This document shows, piece after piece, positions 37,700-45,137 of a stretch of 64,000 bases of DNA. Numbering within the stretch: position 1 is the first letter of the stretch; each line of letters opens with the position of its first letter. The DNA lies in assembly GCF_902506165.1 (NCBI RefSeq), contig NZ_LR733817.1:62001-126000 (forward strand), given 5' to 3'. Position numbers and translations under genes: made by a program. A model generated the notes under the pieces. The model made no database searches, had not been told where the DNA came from, and saw only the letters and a list, made by a program, of their open reading frames with translations. This DNA comes from Bosea sp. 29B. GTDB lineage: Bacteria; Pseudomonadota; Alphaproteobacteria; Rhizobiales; Beijerinckiaceae.

Positions 37700-38425
37700 A
37701 TGGCGGCCAGCGTGCTCAAGCCAGTGCCTGACGAGGCCCCGCATATCTTGGTGGTCGATGACGATCGCCGCCTGCGCGACCTGCTGGCGCGCTTCCTTGG
37801 CGACCATGGCTACCGCGTCACCACCGCTGCCAACGCTGCCGACGCCGATACCCGCCTCGGCCATCTCGTCTTCGACGCCATGGTGCTCGACGTGATGATG
37901 CCCGGGGAGAACGGCTTCGACTTCGCCCGCCGCCTGCGCAAGAGCTCGCAGGTGCCGATCCTGATGCTGACCGCCCGTGCCGATTCGAACGACCGCATCA
38001 ACGGCCTGGAGATCGGCGTCGACGACTATCTCTCCAAGCCCTTCGAGCCGCGCGAGCTGATCCTGCGCCTCGGCAATGTCCTGAAGCGCAACGCCCAGCC
38101 CGAAGCGCCGTCTGCGCCGATGCGGCCGGACTATGTCCGTTTTGGACCATTCATCTACGGCCTCGCCCGCGGCGAACTGCGCCAGGGCGAGGACTCGATC
38201 CGCCTGACCGAGCGCGAGCGCGAGATCCTGACCACATTGGCCGAACGAGCCGGCGAGCATGTCCCGCGCGAGCAGCTCGCCGCCCAGGGCTCCGCCGCCA
38301 ACGACCGCACCATCGACGTGCAGATCAACCGGCTGCGCCGCAAGATCGAGCGCGACCCGGCCGACCCGCTTTATCTCCAGACCGTGCGCGGCATCGGCTA
38401 CCGCCTCGTCGTCGACAGGACCTGA
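37700..38425 (+). CDS. petR: OmpR-family response regulator, PetR-like
   Basis: This 241-residue protein has a receiver domain (ILVVDDDRRLRDLL; phospho-acceptor Asp in MVLDVMMPGENG; LTARADSNDRINGLEIGVDDYLSKPF). A winged-helix output domain follows (RLTEREREILTTLAERAG; TIDVQINRLRRKIE; QTVRGIGYRLV). ATG 37700 has AGAGGAG 6 bases upstream. The histidine kinase gene starts 5 bases after its stop and is the obvious partner. The PetR name rests on similarity and order. Confidence 0.85.
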   Translation: MAASVLKPVPDEAPHILVVDDDRRLRDLLARFLGDHGYRVTTAANAADADTRLGHLVFDAMVLDVMMPGENGFDFARRLRKSSQVPILMLTARADSNDRINGLEIGVDDYLSKPFEPRELILRLGNVLKRNAQPEAPSAPMRPDYVRFGPFIYGLARGELRQGEDSIRLTEREREILTTLAERAGEHVPREQLAAQGSAANDRTIDVQINRLRRKIERDPADPLYLQTVRGIGYRLVVDRT

Positions 38426-38430
38426 CCGGC

Positions 38431-39879
38431 ATGGCCGACGCTTCGCTCAGGCGTCGCCTCGTCCCGCTCGCCGCGCGGACGCTGGCGAAGCTGCGCATTG
38501 CCTGCAGCAAGGGCATGTCGGTACTCTCCGCCGTGATCGCGCCGCTCCGGCGCCTGCCGGAGCGCTGGCTGCGCCCGGTCGCGCGCATCATGCCCAAGGG
38601 GCTCTATCCGCGCGCCCTCGTCATCGTCATCGCACCGGTGGTGCTGCTGCAATCGGTCATCGCCTATGTCTTCATGGAGCGGCACTGGCAGACGGTGACG
38701 CAGCGGCTTTCCTCAGCCGTCTCGTCGGAGATCGCGACGCTGATCGACGTCTATGAGAGCTATCCGCAGGACGACCAGGCGACGGTGATTGGCCGGATTG
38801 CCGAGGAGCGGCTCGGCATGGATGTCGAGATCCTGCCCGATACCGACCTGCCGGCGCCCGGCACCCGCCCCTTCTTCTCGTTGCTCGACAGTGCGCTCTC
38901 GGCCGAGCTCGCCCAACAGGTCAAGCGGCCCTTCTGGCTCGACACGGTCGGCCGCTCCAGCCTGATCGAGATCAGGATCAAGATCGGCAAGGACGTGATG
39001 CGGGTGCTGACCCGGCGCAGCCAGGCCTATGCCTCGAACAGCCACATCTTCCTGCTCTGGATGATAGGCACCTCGCTGATCCTTTTGACCATCGCGGTGC
39101 TGTTCCTGCGCAACCAGATCCGGCCGATCCTGCGCCTGGCCGACGCCGCCGAAGCCTTCGGCAAGGGCCGCGACGCCGATTTCCGGCCCCGCGGCGCGCG
39201 CGAGGTCCGCCGCGCCGGCAATGCCTTCATCGAGATGAAGCGGCGCGTCGAACGCTCGATCGGCGAGCGTACCATGATGCTGAACGGCGTCAGCCACGAT
39301 CTGCGGACCATTCTGACGCGGTTCAAGCTCTCTCTTGCCCTTCTCGAAAAGTCGCCCGACCTCGAGGCGCTCGAGAAGGATGTCGATGAGATGAGCCGCA
39401 TGCTCGAGGATTATCTCGCCTTCGCGCGTGGCGATGCCGGCGAGGCGCCGGTCGAGGCCGATATCCGCGCCTTGCTGGAAACGCTCAAGGCCGACGCCGA
39501 ACGCCAGGATCACCAGACCGAGCTCACGGTGGTCGGCGACCCGCTGGTCGTCGTCCGGCCCGACGCGATCCGGCGCCTGCTCACCAATCTGGTTTCGAAT
39601 GCCGCGCGCTTCGGCGACCGCATCGCCATCCGCGCCACCCATGACGCGCGCTATCTGATCGTCATGGTCGACGATGACGGCCCGGGCATCCCGCCGGAGC
39701 TGCGCGAAGACGTCTTCAAGCCGTTCTTCCGCGTCGACGAGGCCCGCAATGTCGACGGCGGCGGCACCGGCCTTGGCCTCGCCATCGCTCGCGACATCGC
39801 CCGCTCGCATGGCGGCGACATCATGCTGGGCGAGTCGCCGCTCGGCGGCCTGCGCGCCACGGTCAGGCTGCCGGTCTGA
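38431..39879 (+). CDS. Membrane sensor histidine kinase (EnvZ-like)
   Basis: This 482-residue protein has a first helix (about 64-84), a periplasmic sensor of about 115 residues, and a second helix (about 204-224). A HAMP domain, an H-box (NGVSHDLRTILTRFK) and an ATPase domain (NLVSNAARFG, DDDGPGIPPE, GTGLGLAIA) follow. In the H-box the usual Pro of HDLRTP is Ile. It should phosphorylate the response regulator encoded just upstream. The ligand is unknown. A perfect hairpin separates it from the convergent DUF1127 gene. Confidence 0.92.
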   Translation: MADASLRRRLVPLAARTLAKLRIACSKGMSVLSAVIAPLRRLPERWLRPVARIMPKGLYPRALVIVIAPVVLLQSVIAYVFMERHWQTVTQRLSSAVSSEIATLIDVYESYPQDDQATVIGRIAEERLGMDVEILPDTDLPAPGTRPFFSLLDSALSAELAQQVKRPFWLDTVGRSSLIEIRIKIGKDVMRVLTRRSQAYASNSHIFLLWMIGTSLILLTIAVLFLRNQIRPILRLADAAEAFGKGRDADFRPRGAREVRRAGNAFIEMKRRVERSIGERTMMLNGVSHDLRTILTRFKLSLALLEKSPDLEALEKDVDEMSRMLEDYLAFARGDAGEAPVEADIRALLETLKADAERQDHQTELTVVGDPLVVVRPDAIRRLLTNLVSNAARFGDRIAIRATHDARYLIVMVDDDGPGIPPELREDVFKPFFRVDEARNVDGGGTGLGLAIARDIARSHGGDIMLGESPLGGLRATVRLPV

Positions 39880-39908
39880 GCGGGCGGGCACACGTCATAC
39901 AGAGAACC

Positions 39909-39948
39909 AAGTCGTCCCGGGCGAGCATAGCTCGATCCGGGACGACTT
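39909..39948. terminator. Bidirectional hairpin between kinase and DUF1127 genes
   Basis: AAGTCGTCCCGG and CCGGGACGACTT form a 12-base stem, with an inner CGAGC-ATA-GCTCG stem. It separates two convergent genes. GTCGTCCCGG also ends the larger element at 44604-44716, so this may be a trimmed copy of that repeat used as a terminator. Confidence 0.6.
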
Positions 39949-39969
39949 GAGTGTCGAAAGCGGGGAAGT

Positions 39970-40191
39970 TCAGTGGCTCCACAAGGCCTTGCGGGCCGAG
40001 CTGTTGACCCGTTCCACGTCGCTGCGGGAGAGCGCGATGTCGGAGAGCGCCACGTCGTCCAAGCGATAGAGCGCCCGCGCGCTGGCCCGCGCCGTCAGCC
40101 AGTCCTCGAAACGCAGGAACAGCCCGGCGAGCCCATGAGCCTGGTGAGCGGTGGAGAGCGAAAGATTTCCTGTGGTGGTCCCGGCCGGCAT
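39970..40191 (-). CDS. DUF1127 small protein
   Basis: This 73-residue protein has the DUF1127 core near its C-terminus: LFLRFEDWLTARASARALYRLDDVALSDIALSR in outline, with the LxxLDDxxLxDIGL-type helix pair. DUF1127 proteins are Arg-rich, some bind RNA, and several are VtlR targets in Brucella and Agrobacterium. ATG 40191 has AAAGGAGG 5 bases upstream, an excellent ribosome site, so high expression is likely. No lsrB-type box is visible upstream. It is divergent from a LysR gene. Confidence 0.88.
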   Translation of the reverse strand: MPAGTTTGNLSLSTAHQAHGLAGLFLRFEDWLTARASARALYRLDDVALSDIALSRSDVERVNSSARKALWSH

Positions 40192-40296
40192 CACGGCCTC
40201 CTTTGATCTCGTTTCTGACTGAGAATTTGGGGCTTGCGAGCCTTGCAAGCAAATGAGAACTTCTTTGTCTCAGCCCAAGCAAAACTTGGCCGTCCG

Positions 40297-41220
40297 ATGT
40301 CCCGCCGCCACCTCCCGCCCCTGACCTCGCTGCGCGCTTTCGAGGCCGCGTCACGACACCTCAACTATGAGCGGGCGGGCGATGAGCTGGCTGTAACCGC
40401 CAGCGCCGTCGGCCAGCAGGTCAAGACCCTCGAAGCCTGGCTCCAGCGCCCGCTCTTCACCCGGCTGCCGAGCAAGGGCATCGCGCTGACGCCGCTCGGC
40501 CAACGCTATGCCACCGCGATCTCGCAGGTGCTCGATCAGCTCGACGAGGCCACCGCGCGAGCCTTGCGGCCCGACACCGCCAATGTCCTCACGGTCAGCA
40601 CCATGCCGAGTTTCGCGCTGAGCTGGCTGATTCCGCGCCTCGGCGTGCTCAAGCAGCGCCATCCCGAACTGGAGGTGCGCATCTCGGTGTCGATGCATCT
40701 CACCGACTTCACCCGCGAGGATGTCGACATCGCCGTCCGCTATGGCCAGGGCGCCTATACCGGCCTGCACTCCGAACTGCTGATGACGGAGACCTTCTTT
40801 CCCGTCTGCAACGCGGCGCTCCTCAACGATCCCGACCGGCCGTTGCGCGAGCCGTCCGACCTGCGCCATCACACCCTGCTGCATGAGCTGGCAGAGGGCA
40901 TCCCGGAATATGTGACCTGGCCGCAATGGCTGGCCTATGCCGGCGTCGACGATATCGACGCCTCGCACGGTCCGCGCTTTTCCCATACCTTCCTTGCCCT
41001 GCAGGCCGCATCCTCGGGCCAGGGCATCGCGCTCGCGACCAGCGCCCTGATCGGCGATTATCTCGAAGCTGGCCGCCTGGTACGCCCGTTTCCGCAGCAA
41101 TTGCCGGGCGCCTACCAGTACTATGTCGTCTGCCCCGAGGCCGTGGCGCAGCGCCCGGCGATCGCCGCCTTCCGTCGCTGGATCCATGAGGAAGCGGCCC
41201 AGCATGCGACACTGCGCTGA
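40297..41220 (+). CDS. LysR-family regulator, GcvA-like
   Basis: This 307-residue protein has the GcvA-subgroup N-terminus (RRHLPPLTSLRAFEAASRHLNYERAGDEL; TASAVGQQVKTLE) and effector domain (DIAVRYGQGAYTGLHSELL). GcvA-like regulators often control neighbouring divergent genes, here the DUF1127 gene. ATG 40297 fits family alignment. Confidence 0.88.
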   Translation: MSRRHLPPLTSLRAFEAASRHLNYERAGDELAVTASAVGQQVKTLEAWLQRPLFTRLPSKGIALTPLGQRYATAISQVLDQLDEATARALRPDTANVLTVSTMPSFALSWLIPRLGVLKQRHPELEVRISVSMHLTDFTREDVDIAVRYGQGAYTGLHSELLMTETFFPVCNAALLNDPDRPLREPSDLRHHTLLHELAEGIPEYVTWPQWLAYAGVDDIDASHGPRFSHTFLALQAASSGQGIALATSALIGDYLEAGRLVRPFPQQLPGAYQYYVVCPEAVAQRPAIAAFRRWIHEEAAQHATLR

Positions 41221-41322
41221 TTTCACACGCCTGCCACCAAATGAAACTAGCCTGCAGGCATGCGGTTTCTCATGATCGGGACCGGGGGGTGGCCCGACCT
41301 GAGCACAAAAGGGGGGATGCAG

Positions 41323-42015
41323 ATGATCGTCGAAATGAGAAGCTTGCTGCTCGCCGTGACGGTGGCGCTGCTGCCCGGCTTCGTCTCGGCGGAGGAAGTC
41401 GTCGATCTCGGCGGCTTCTTCGGCGGCGGCAAGGCGCTGCTCGACAAGCCCGCCGGCAAGGCGAAGGCCGGGGTCGTGCTGCTCACCGGCGGCGACGGCT
41501 ATGTCGGCATCGGCAGCGACGGCAGCGTCGAGCGCAGCGGCAACTGGATCATCCGCACGCGCGGCGCCTATGCCAGGAGCGGCATCGCCAGCATTACGCT
41601 CGACGGCGGCGCCGATCCGAACAAGGCGATCGAGCTGATGCGCACCATTGCGCCGCGTGTCGTCGTCGTCGCGATGAGCCGTGGCGCACTGAAGGTTCCC
41701 GGCACGCTGTCGGCCCGACCGGATGGCATCGTCTTCGCCTCGGCCATGCTCGACGCCGCCAAACCCTCGCTCGGCGATCCCGCCAGCCTGCCGCCGACCC
41801 TGATCATCCAGCATCGCCAGGATACCTGCCGCGTGACGCTGCCGGAATCGGCAATCTCCTTCCAGCAATGGGCCGGCAATCGCGCCCGCCTGCTCTGGAT
41901 CGACGGCGGTACTTCCTCCGGCGATCCCTGCCAGGCACGCGCCTATCACGGCTTCATCGGCCGCGAGGGCGCGGTTGTCTCGGCGATCACCGGCTTCGTC
42001 GGCTCTCTGCGCTGA
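41323..42015 (+). CDS. Exported alpha/beta-fold protein of unknown function
   Basis: This 230-residue protein has a signal peptide (core RSLLLAVTVALLPGFVSA, cleaved before EEVVDLGGF). Segments such as AGVVLLTGGDGYVGIG, RVVVVAMSRGALKVPG, TLIIQHRQDTCRV and the late YHGFIGREGA suggest an alpha/beta-hydrolase-like fold, with a Ser in MSRGAL at the nucleophile elbow position and a late His. Catalysis is unproven. The start at 41323 has GGGGGG 6 bases upstream; 41260, 41317 and 41335 are alternatives. Confidence 0.65.
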   Translation: MIVEMRSLLLAVTVALLPGFVSAEEVVDLGGFFGGGKALLDKPAGKAKAGVVLLTGGDGYVGIGSDGSVERSGNWIIRTRGAYARSGIASITLDGGADPNKAIELMRTIAPRVVVVAMSRGALKVPGTLSARPDGIVFASAMLDAAKPSLGDPASLPPTLIIQHRQDTCRVTLPESAISFQQWAGNRARLLWIDGGTSSGDPCQARAYHGFIGREGAVVSAITGFVGSLR

Positions 42016-42018
42016 TCC

Positions 42019-42921
42019 TCACCCCTCGGGCCGGATCACCGGCAGCTGCTGCAGCCGGCCGGCGGCGAAATCGAGGAAGGCGCGCACCTTGGGCTGGAGG
42101 TGCTGCCCGCTCGGCACGACGAGCTGCACCGGCGAGGCTGGCGGCTCCCACTCGCGCATGATCCGGACCAGCGTGCCGGCCTCGATATCGGGCGCAGCCT
42201 GATAGGACAGCGCCCGCGCGAGACCGCGGCCGGAGCGCGTCGCGATCAGCACCGATTCGATCTCGTTGACGATCAGGCGCGGCGTGACCTGAACGGTCGC
42301 GCTCCGCGCCCCTCCGGCGAAGCGCCAGAGCATGCTCTGGCCGGCAGCGATGCTGACGATGGTGTCATGGCCGGCGAGATCAGCCGGTCGCTGCGGCGTG
42401 CCACGGCGCTCCAGATAGGCCGGCGCCGCAACCAGCACACGCCTGACCTCGCCGACCTTGCGGGCGACCAGCCGCGAGCTCGGCAGCGCGCCGATGCGGA
42501 CTGCCAGATGCAGCCCCTCCTCGATCAGGTCGAGATTGCGGTCGGCCAATACCAGCTCGATCTGGATCTCAGGATGCAGATCGAGGAATTCGGCGACGAC
42601 CGGCGTGACATGGCGACGGCCGAAGGCGGTCGGCGCCGTGATCCGGATCAGGCCGCGCATCGGCGCCGCCGTCACGCCCGAGAGCGACGCATCATACTCC
42701 GCGAGGATGTTGCGGGCCGAAGCCGCCAGCTCCCGCCCCGCCTCGGTCGCCATCAATTGCCGTGTCGTGCGCGCGATCAGCCTGACGCCGGCACGCTCCT
42801 CCAGCGCAGCAAGCGCCCGCGTCACCGCCGGACGCGAGCGCCGGAGCTGGCGCGCCGCGCCGGCGAGGCTGCCGGTGTCGATGATCGCGACGAAGATGGC
42901 GAGCTCGTCGAGCCGATCCAT
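42019..42921 (-). CDS. LysR-family transcriptional regulator
   Basis: This 300-residue protein has a LysR winged helix (MDRLDELAIFVAIIDTGSLA; SRPAVTRALAALEERAGV) and effector domain. It belongs to the large AaeR/DmlR-like group. The start may be ATG 42921 or 42927. It is divergent from the GST gene at 43020, with dyads in the gap, so the GST is its probable target. Confidence 0.88.
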   Translation of the reverse strand: MDRLDELAIFVAIIDTGSLAGAARQLRRSRPAVTRALAALEERAGVRLIARTTRQLMATEAGRELAASARNILAEYDASLSGVTAAPMRGLIRITAPTAFGRRHVTPVVAEFLDLHPEIQIELVLADRNLDLIEEGLHLAVRIGALPSSRLVARKVGEVRRVLVAAPAYLERRGTPQRPADLAGHDTIVSIAAGQSMLWRFAGGARSATVQVTPRLIVNEIESVLIATRSGRGLARALSYQAAPDIEAGTLVRIMREWEPPASPVQLVVPSGQHLQPKVRAFLDFAAGRLQQLPVIRPEG

Positions 42922-42930
42922 GACCATTCC

Positions 42931-42994
42931 ATCATTCGGAATTCTGATTTGCCAGCCTACCAGCTTTCGCCATTTCGTTGAAACAATCAGATTG
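42931..42994. promoter_or_regulatory. LysR operator candidates between lysR and GST genes
   Basis: Two dyads lie in the 98-base gap. ATCATTCGGAATTCTGAT (42931-42948) has ATCA/TGAT ends and a T-N11-A pair, next to the regulator start. CAATCAGATTG (42984-42994) is a perfect 11-base palindrome nearer the GST gene. Assignment to this LysR is inferred. Confidence 0.4.
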
Positions 42995-43019
42995 GGTCCA
43001 GCACCATCACGAGGCCCCG

Positions 43020-43643
43020 ATGACCCAAGCCAAGATCACGCTCCACGGCACGCCCCTGTCGGGCCATACCCATCGCGTCGAATTGCTGCTGCGCGCGTTC
43101 GGGCTGGATTTCGATGTCGTCCCGGCCCCGGCGGACGTCCGTCGCAGCGAGGCTTTCCGCAAGCTCAACCCGCTCGGCCAGATCCCGGTGCTGCAGGACG
43201 GCGACCTCACCTTGGCCGACAGCAACGCCATCCTGGTCTATCTGGCCAGGCGCTACGCACCGGAGAGCGACTGGCTTCCGCAGGAGCCGGTCGCGGCCGC
43301 GCAGGTGCAGCGCTGGCTCTCGATCGCCGCCGGCGAGGTCATGCACGGCCCGGCGATTGCCCGGATGATCGCGCAGTTCAAGTACGACGACGATCCGGCG
43401 AGGGCCGAGCGCGTCGCCGCCCGCCTGCTTCCCTTCATGGAAGGACATCTGGACGGCCGCAGCTTCCTCGCCGCCGAGCACCCGACGATCGCTGACCTCG
43501 CCTGCTATTCCTATGTCGCGCATGCGCCTGAGGGCGGCATCCCGCTCGATCCCTATCCGGCGGTGCGGGCCTGGTTGGCACGCGTCGAGGCCCTGCCCTT
43601 CTTCAAGCCGATCCCGCCCTCGCCCATCCCTGTGAAGGCCTGA
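43020..43643 (+). CDS. Glutathione S-transferase
   Basis: This 207-residue protein has a thioredoxin-like domain (ITLHGTPLSGHTHRVELLLRAF; NPLGQIPVLQDGDLTLADSNAILVYLARRY) and a C-terminal helical domain (PTIADLACYSYVAHAPEGGI). It probably conjugates glutathione to electrophiles. It is divergent from a LysR gene and 4 bases before the FMN-binding protein gene, so the two are an operon. Confidence 0.9.
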   Translation: MTQAKITLHGTPLSGHTHRVELLLRAFGLDFDVVPAPADVRRSEAFRKLNPLGQIPVLQDGDLTLADSNAILVYLARRYAPESDWLPQEPVAAAQVQRWLSIAAGEVMHGPAIARMIAQFKYDDDPARAERVAARLLPFMEGHLDGRSFLAAEHPTIADLACYSYVAHAPEGGIPLDPYPAVRAWLARVEALPFFKPIPPSPIPVKA

Positions 43644-43647
43644 GATC

Positions 43648-44559
43648 ATGGATGCCTCGCCCTTCCATGAAGGTGAACTGGAGGCCCAGGCGCTCGCTGG
43701 CGAGAGTTCGCGCGGCGCCGGCATCCGCAGCTTCATGCCGGACCAGCATCGCGATTTCTTCGCGCTGCTGCCCTATCTCTTCGCGGCGGGGCGCGACGCT
43801 GAGGGCAAGCCGATCGCGACGGTCCTCACCGGCCCGGAAGGCTTCGTCACCAGCCCGACGCCGAACGAGCTCGCAATCGCCGCCCTGCCCGCTCCGGACG
43901 ATCCGGCCGCTGCTGCGCTGAACGCTGGTGCGCCGATCGGCCTGCTCGGGCTCGATCTGCGCACGCGAAGGCGCAACCGCGCCAATGGTCTCACCAGCGA
44001 GCGCGACGGAAACAGCCTGAGGATCGCCGTGAGCCAGAGCTTCGGCAACTGCGCCAAGTACATCCAGCTCCGGCAGCATGAGATCACGCCGGCCGCCACG
44101 ACTGTCACCGAAGATCTCGGCAGCCTCGACGCGGCGGCCAGCGCCCTGATCGCGCAGTCGGATACGCTCTTCATCGCCAGCGGTTCGGAGAGCGGCCTCG
44201 ACATCTCGCATCGCGGCGGCAGGCCGGGCTTCGTCCGGATCGAAGGCAACCAACTGACGGTGCCGGACTTCGCCGGCAACAGCTATTTCAACACCTTCGG
44301 CAATCTGCTGCGTGAGCCGGCAACGTCGCTGCTCTTCATCGACTTCGCCAAGGGCGATCTGCTGCAGTTGCAGGGGGTGGCGGAGGTCGTCTGGAACGGC
44401 CCGGAGCTGGCTGGCTTCGACGGCGCCCGGCGCCTGCTGAAGGTCGAGGTCACGCGGGCCTGGCGACGCAAATCGGCGCTGCCTCTGCGCTGGAGCGCGT
44501 CGCAGCCGGCGCCGACCACGCTCGCGACGGGAACCTGGCGGCAGGATCGAGCCGCCTGA
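43648..44559 (+). CDS. Pyridoxamine 5'-phosphate oxidase-family FMN-binding protein
   Basis: This 303-residue protein carries a split-barrel flavin-binding domain: MPDQHRDFFALLPYLFAAGRD, GLLGLDLRTRRRNRANG, SFGNCAKYIQLR and DTLFIASGSESGLDISHRGGRPGFVRI. It then reads FAGNSYFNTFGNLLREPATSLLFIDF in outline. It is much larger than PdxH and belongs to the long PNPOx-like group, often fused or paired with other redox enzymes. The pairing with a GST suggests electrophile or quinone reduction. Confidence 0.8.
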   Translation: MDASPFHEGELEAQALAGESSRGAGIRSFMPDQHRDFFALLPYLFAAGRDAEGKPIATVLTGPEGFVTSPTPNELAIAALPAPDDPAAAALNAGAPIGLLGLDLRTRRRNRANGLTSERDGNSLRIAVSQSFGNCAKYIQLRQHEITPAATTVTEDLGSLDAAASALIAQSDTLFIASGSESGLDISHRGGRPGFVRIEGNQLTVPDFAGNSYFNTFGNLLREPATSLLFIDFAKGDLLQLQGVAEVVWNGPELAGFDGARRLLKVEVTRAWRRKSALPLRWSASQPAPTTLATGTWRQDRAA

Positions 44560-44603
44560 GCAAAGATCGGGCCTTCCGCCGCGTCTTGCCAAAAAAAGCG
44601 CGG

Positions 44604-44716
44604 GTCGTCCCGGGCGAAGCGCAGCGTAGACCCGGGACCCATTCCGGAACCTCTATCGGTGAGGCTCCGGAATGGATCCCAGATCAGCGCCGCTGACGCG
44701 GCTTGTCCGGGATGAC
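44604..44716. repeat. Nested intergenic inverted repeat (GTCGTCCCGG family)
   Basis: Outer ends GTCGTCCCGG and CCGGGATGAC enclose an inner stem CCATTCCGGA...TCCGGAATGG. The element lies between convergent genes (44559 and 44778). Related ends occur at 39909-39948 and 50805-50837, so this is a dispersed family. A very stable RNA hairpin would form. Confidence 0.75.
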
Positions 44717-44777
44717 ACTACGGGAGATGTTGAGGCCGCCCCTCTCCGGGCAAGCGCTCAAAGGCATTTAGCCTTGT

Positions 44778-45137
44778 TCAGTACAGCCGCCCGCCCGTGG
44801 GCACCTCGAGCGATGGGCTGATCAGCACGACCTCGCCGTCGGCATCGGGCACGCCCAGCGTCAGCACTTCGGACATGAACTTGCCGATCTGGCGCGGGGG
44901 GAAGTTCACGACCGCCAGCACCTGCCGGCCCGCCAGGTCCTCGGGCCGATAATGCCTGGTGATCTGCGCGGACGATTTCTTGCGGCCGATGGTGCCACCG
45001 AAATCGATCACCAGCTTGATCGCCGGCTTGCGCGCTTCGGGGAAGGGAGCAGCTTCGACGATGGTGCCGACGCGAACGTCGACCTTGAGGAAATCGTCGA
45101 AGCCGATCTGCGCGGCGATCTCGCTAGGCGTGCTCAA
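44778..45137 (-). CDS. csaA: tRNA-binding protein CsaA
   Basis: This 119-residue protein is a single tRNA-binding OB-fold domain: [33 protein letters not shown] and [20 protein letters not shown]. CsaA is a dimeric protein with chaperone-like and tRNA-binding activity. Its start is TTG 45137, overlapping the chemoreceptor stop (TTGA) and preceded by GGGAGG, so it is translationally coupled to the receptor. Confidence 0.9.
   Translation of the reverse strand: MSTPSEIAAQIGFDDFLKVDVRVGTIVEAAPFPEARKPAIKLVIDFGGTIGRKKSSAQITRHYRPEDLAGRQVLAVVNFPPRQIGKFMSEVLTLGVPDADGEVVLISPSLEVPTGGRLY

Noticed and set aside
40351..41949. A 532-codon minus-strand frame opposite the GcvA-like and exported genes
   Set aside because: It covers two well-supported plus-strand genes and has no ribosome site or recognisable domain.
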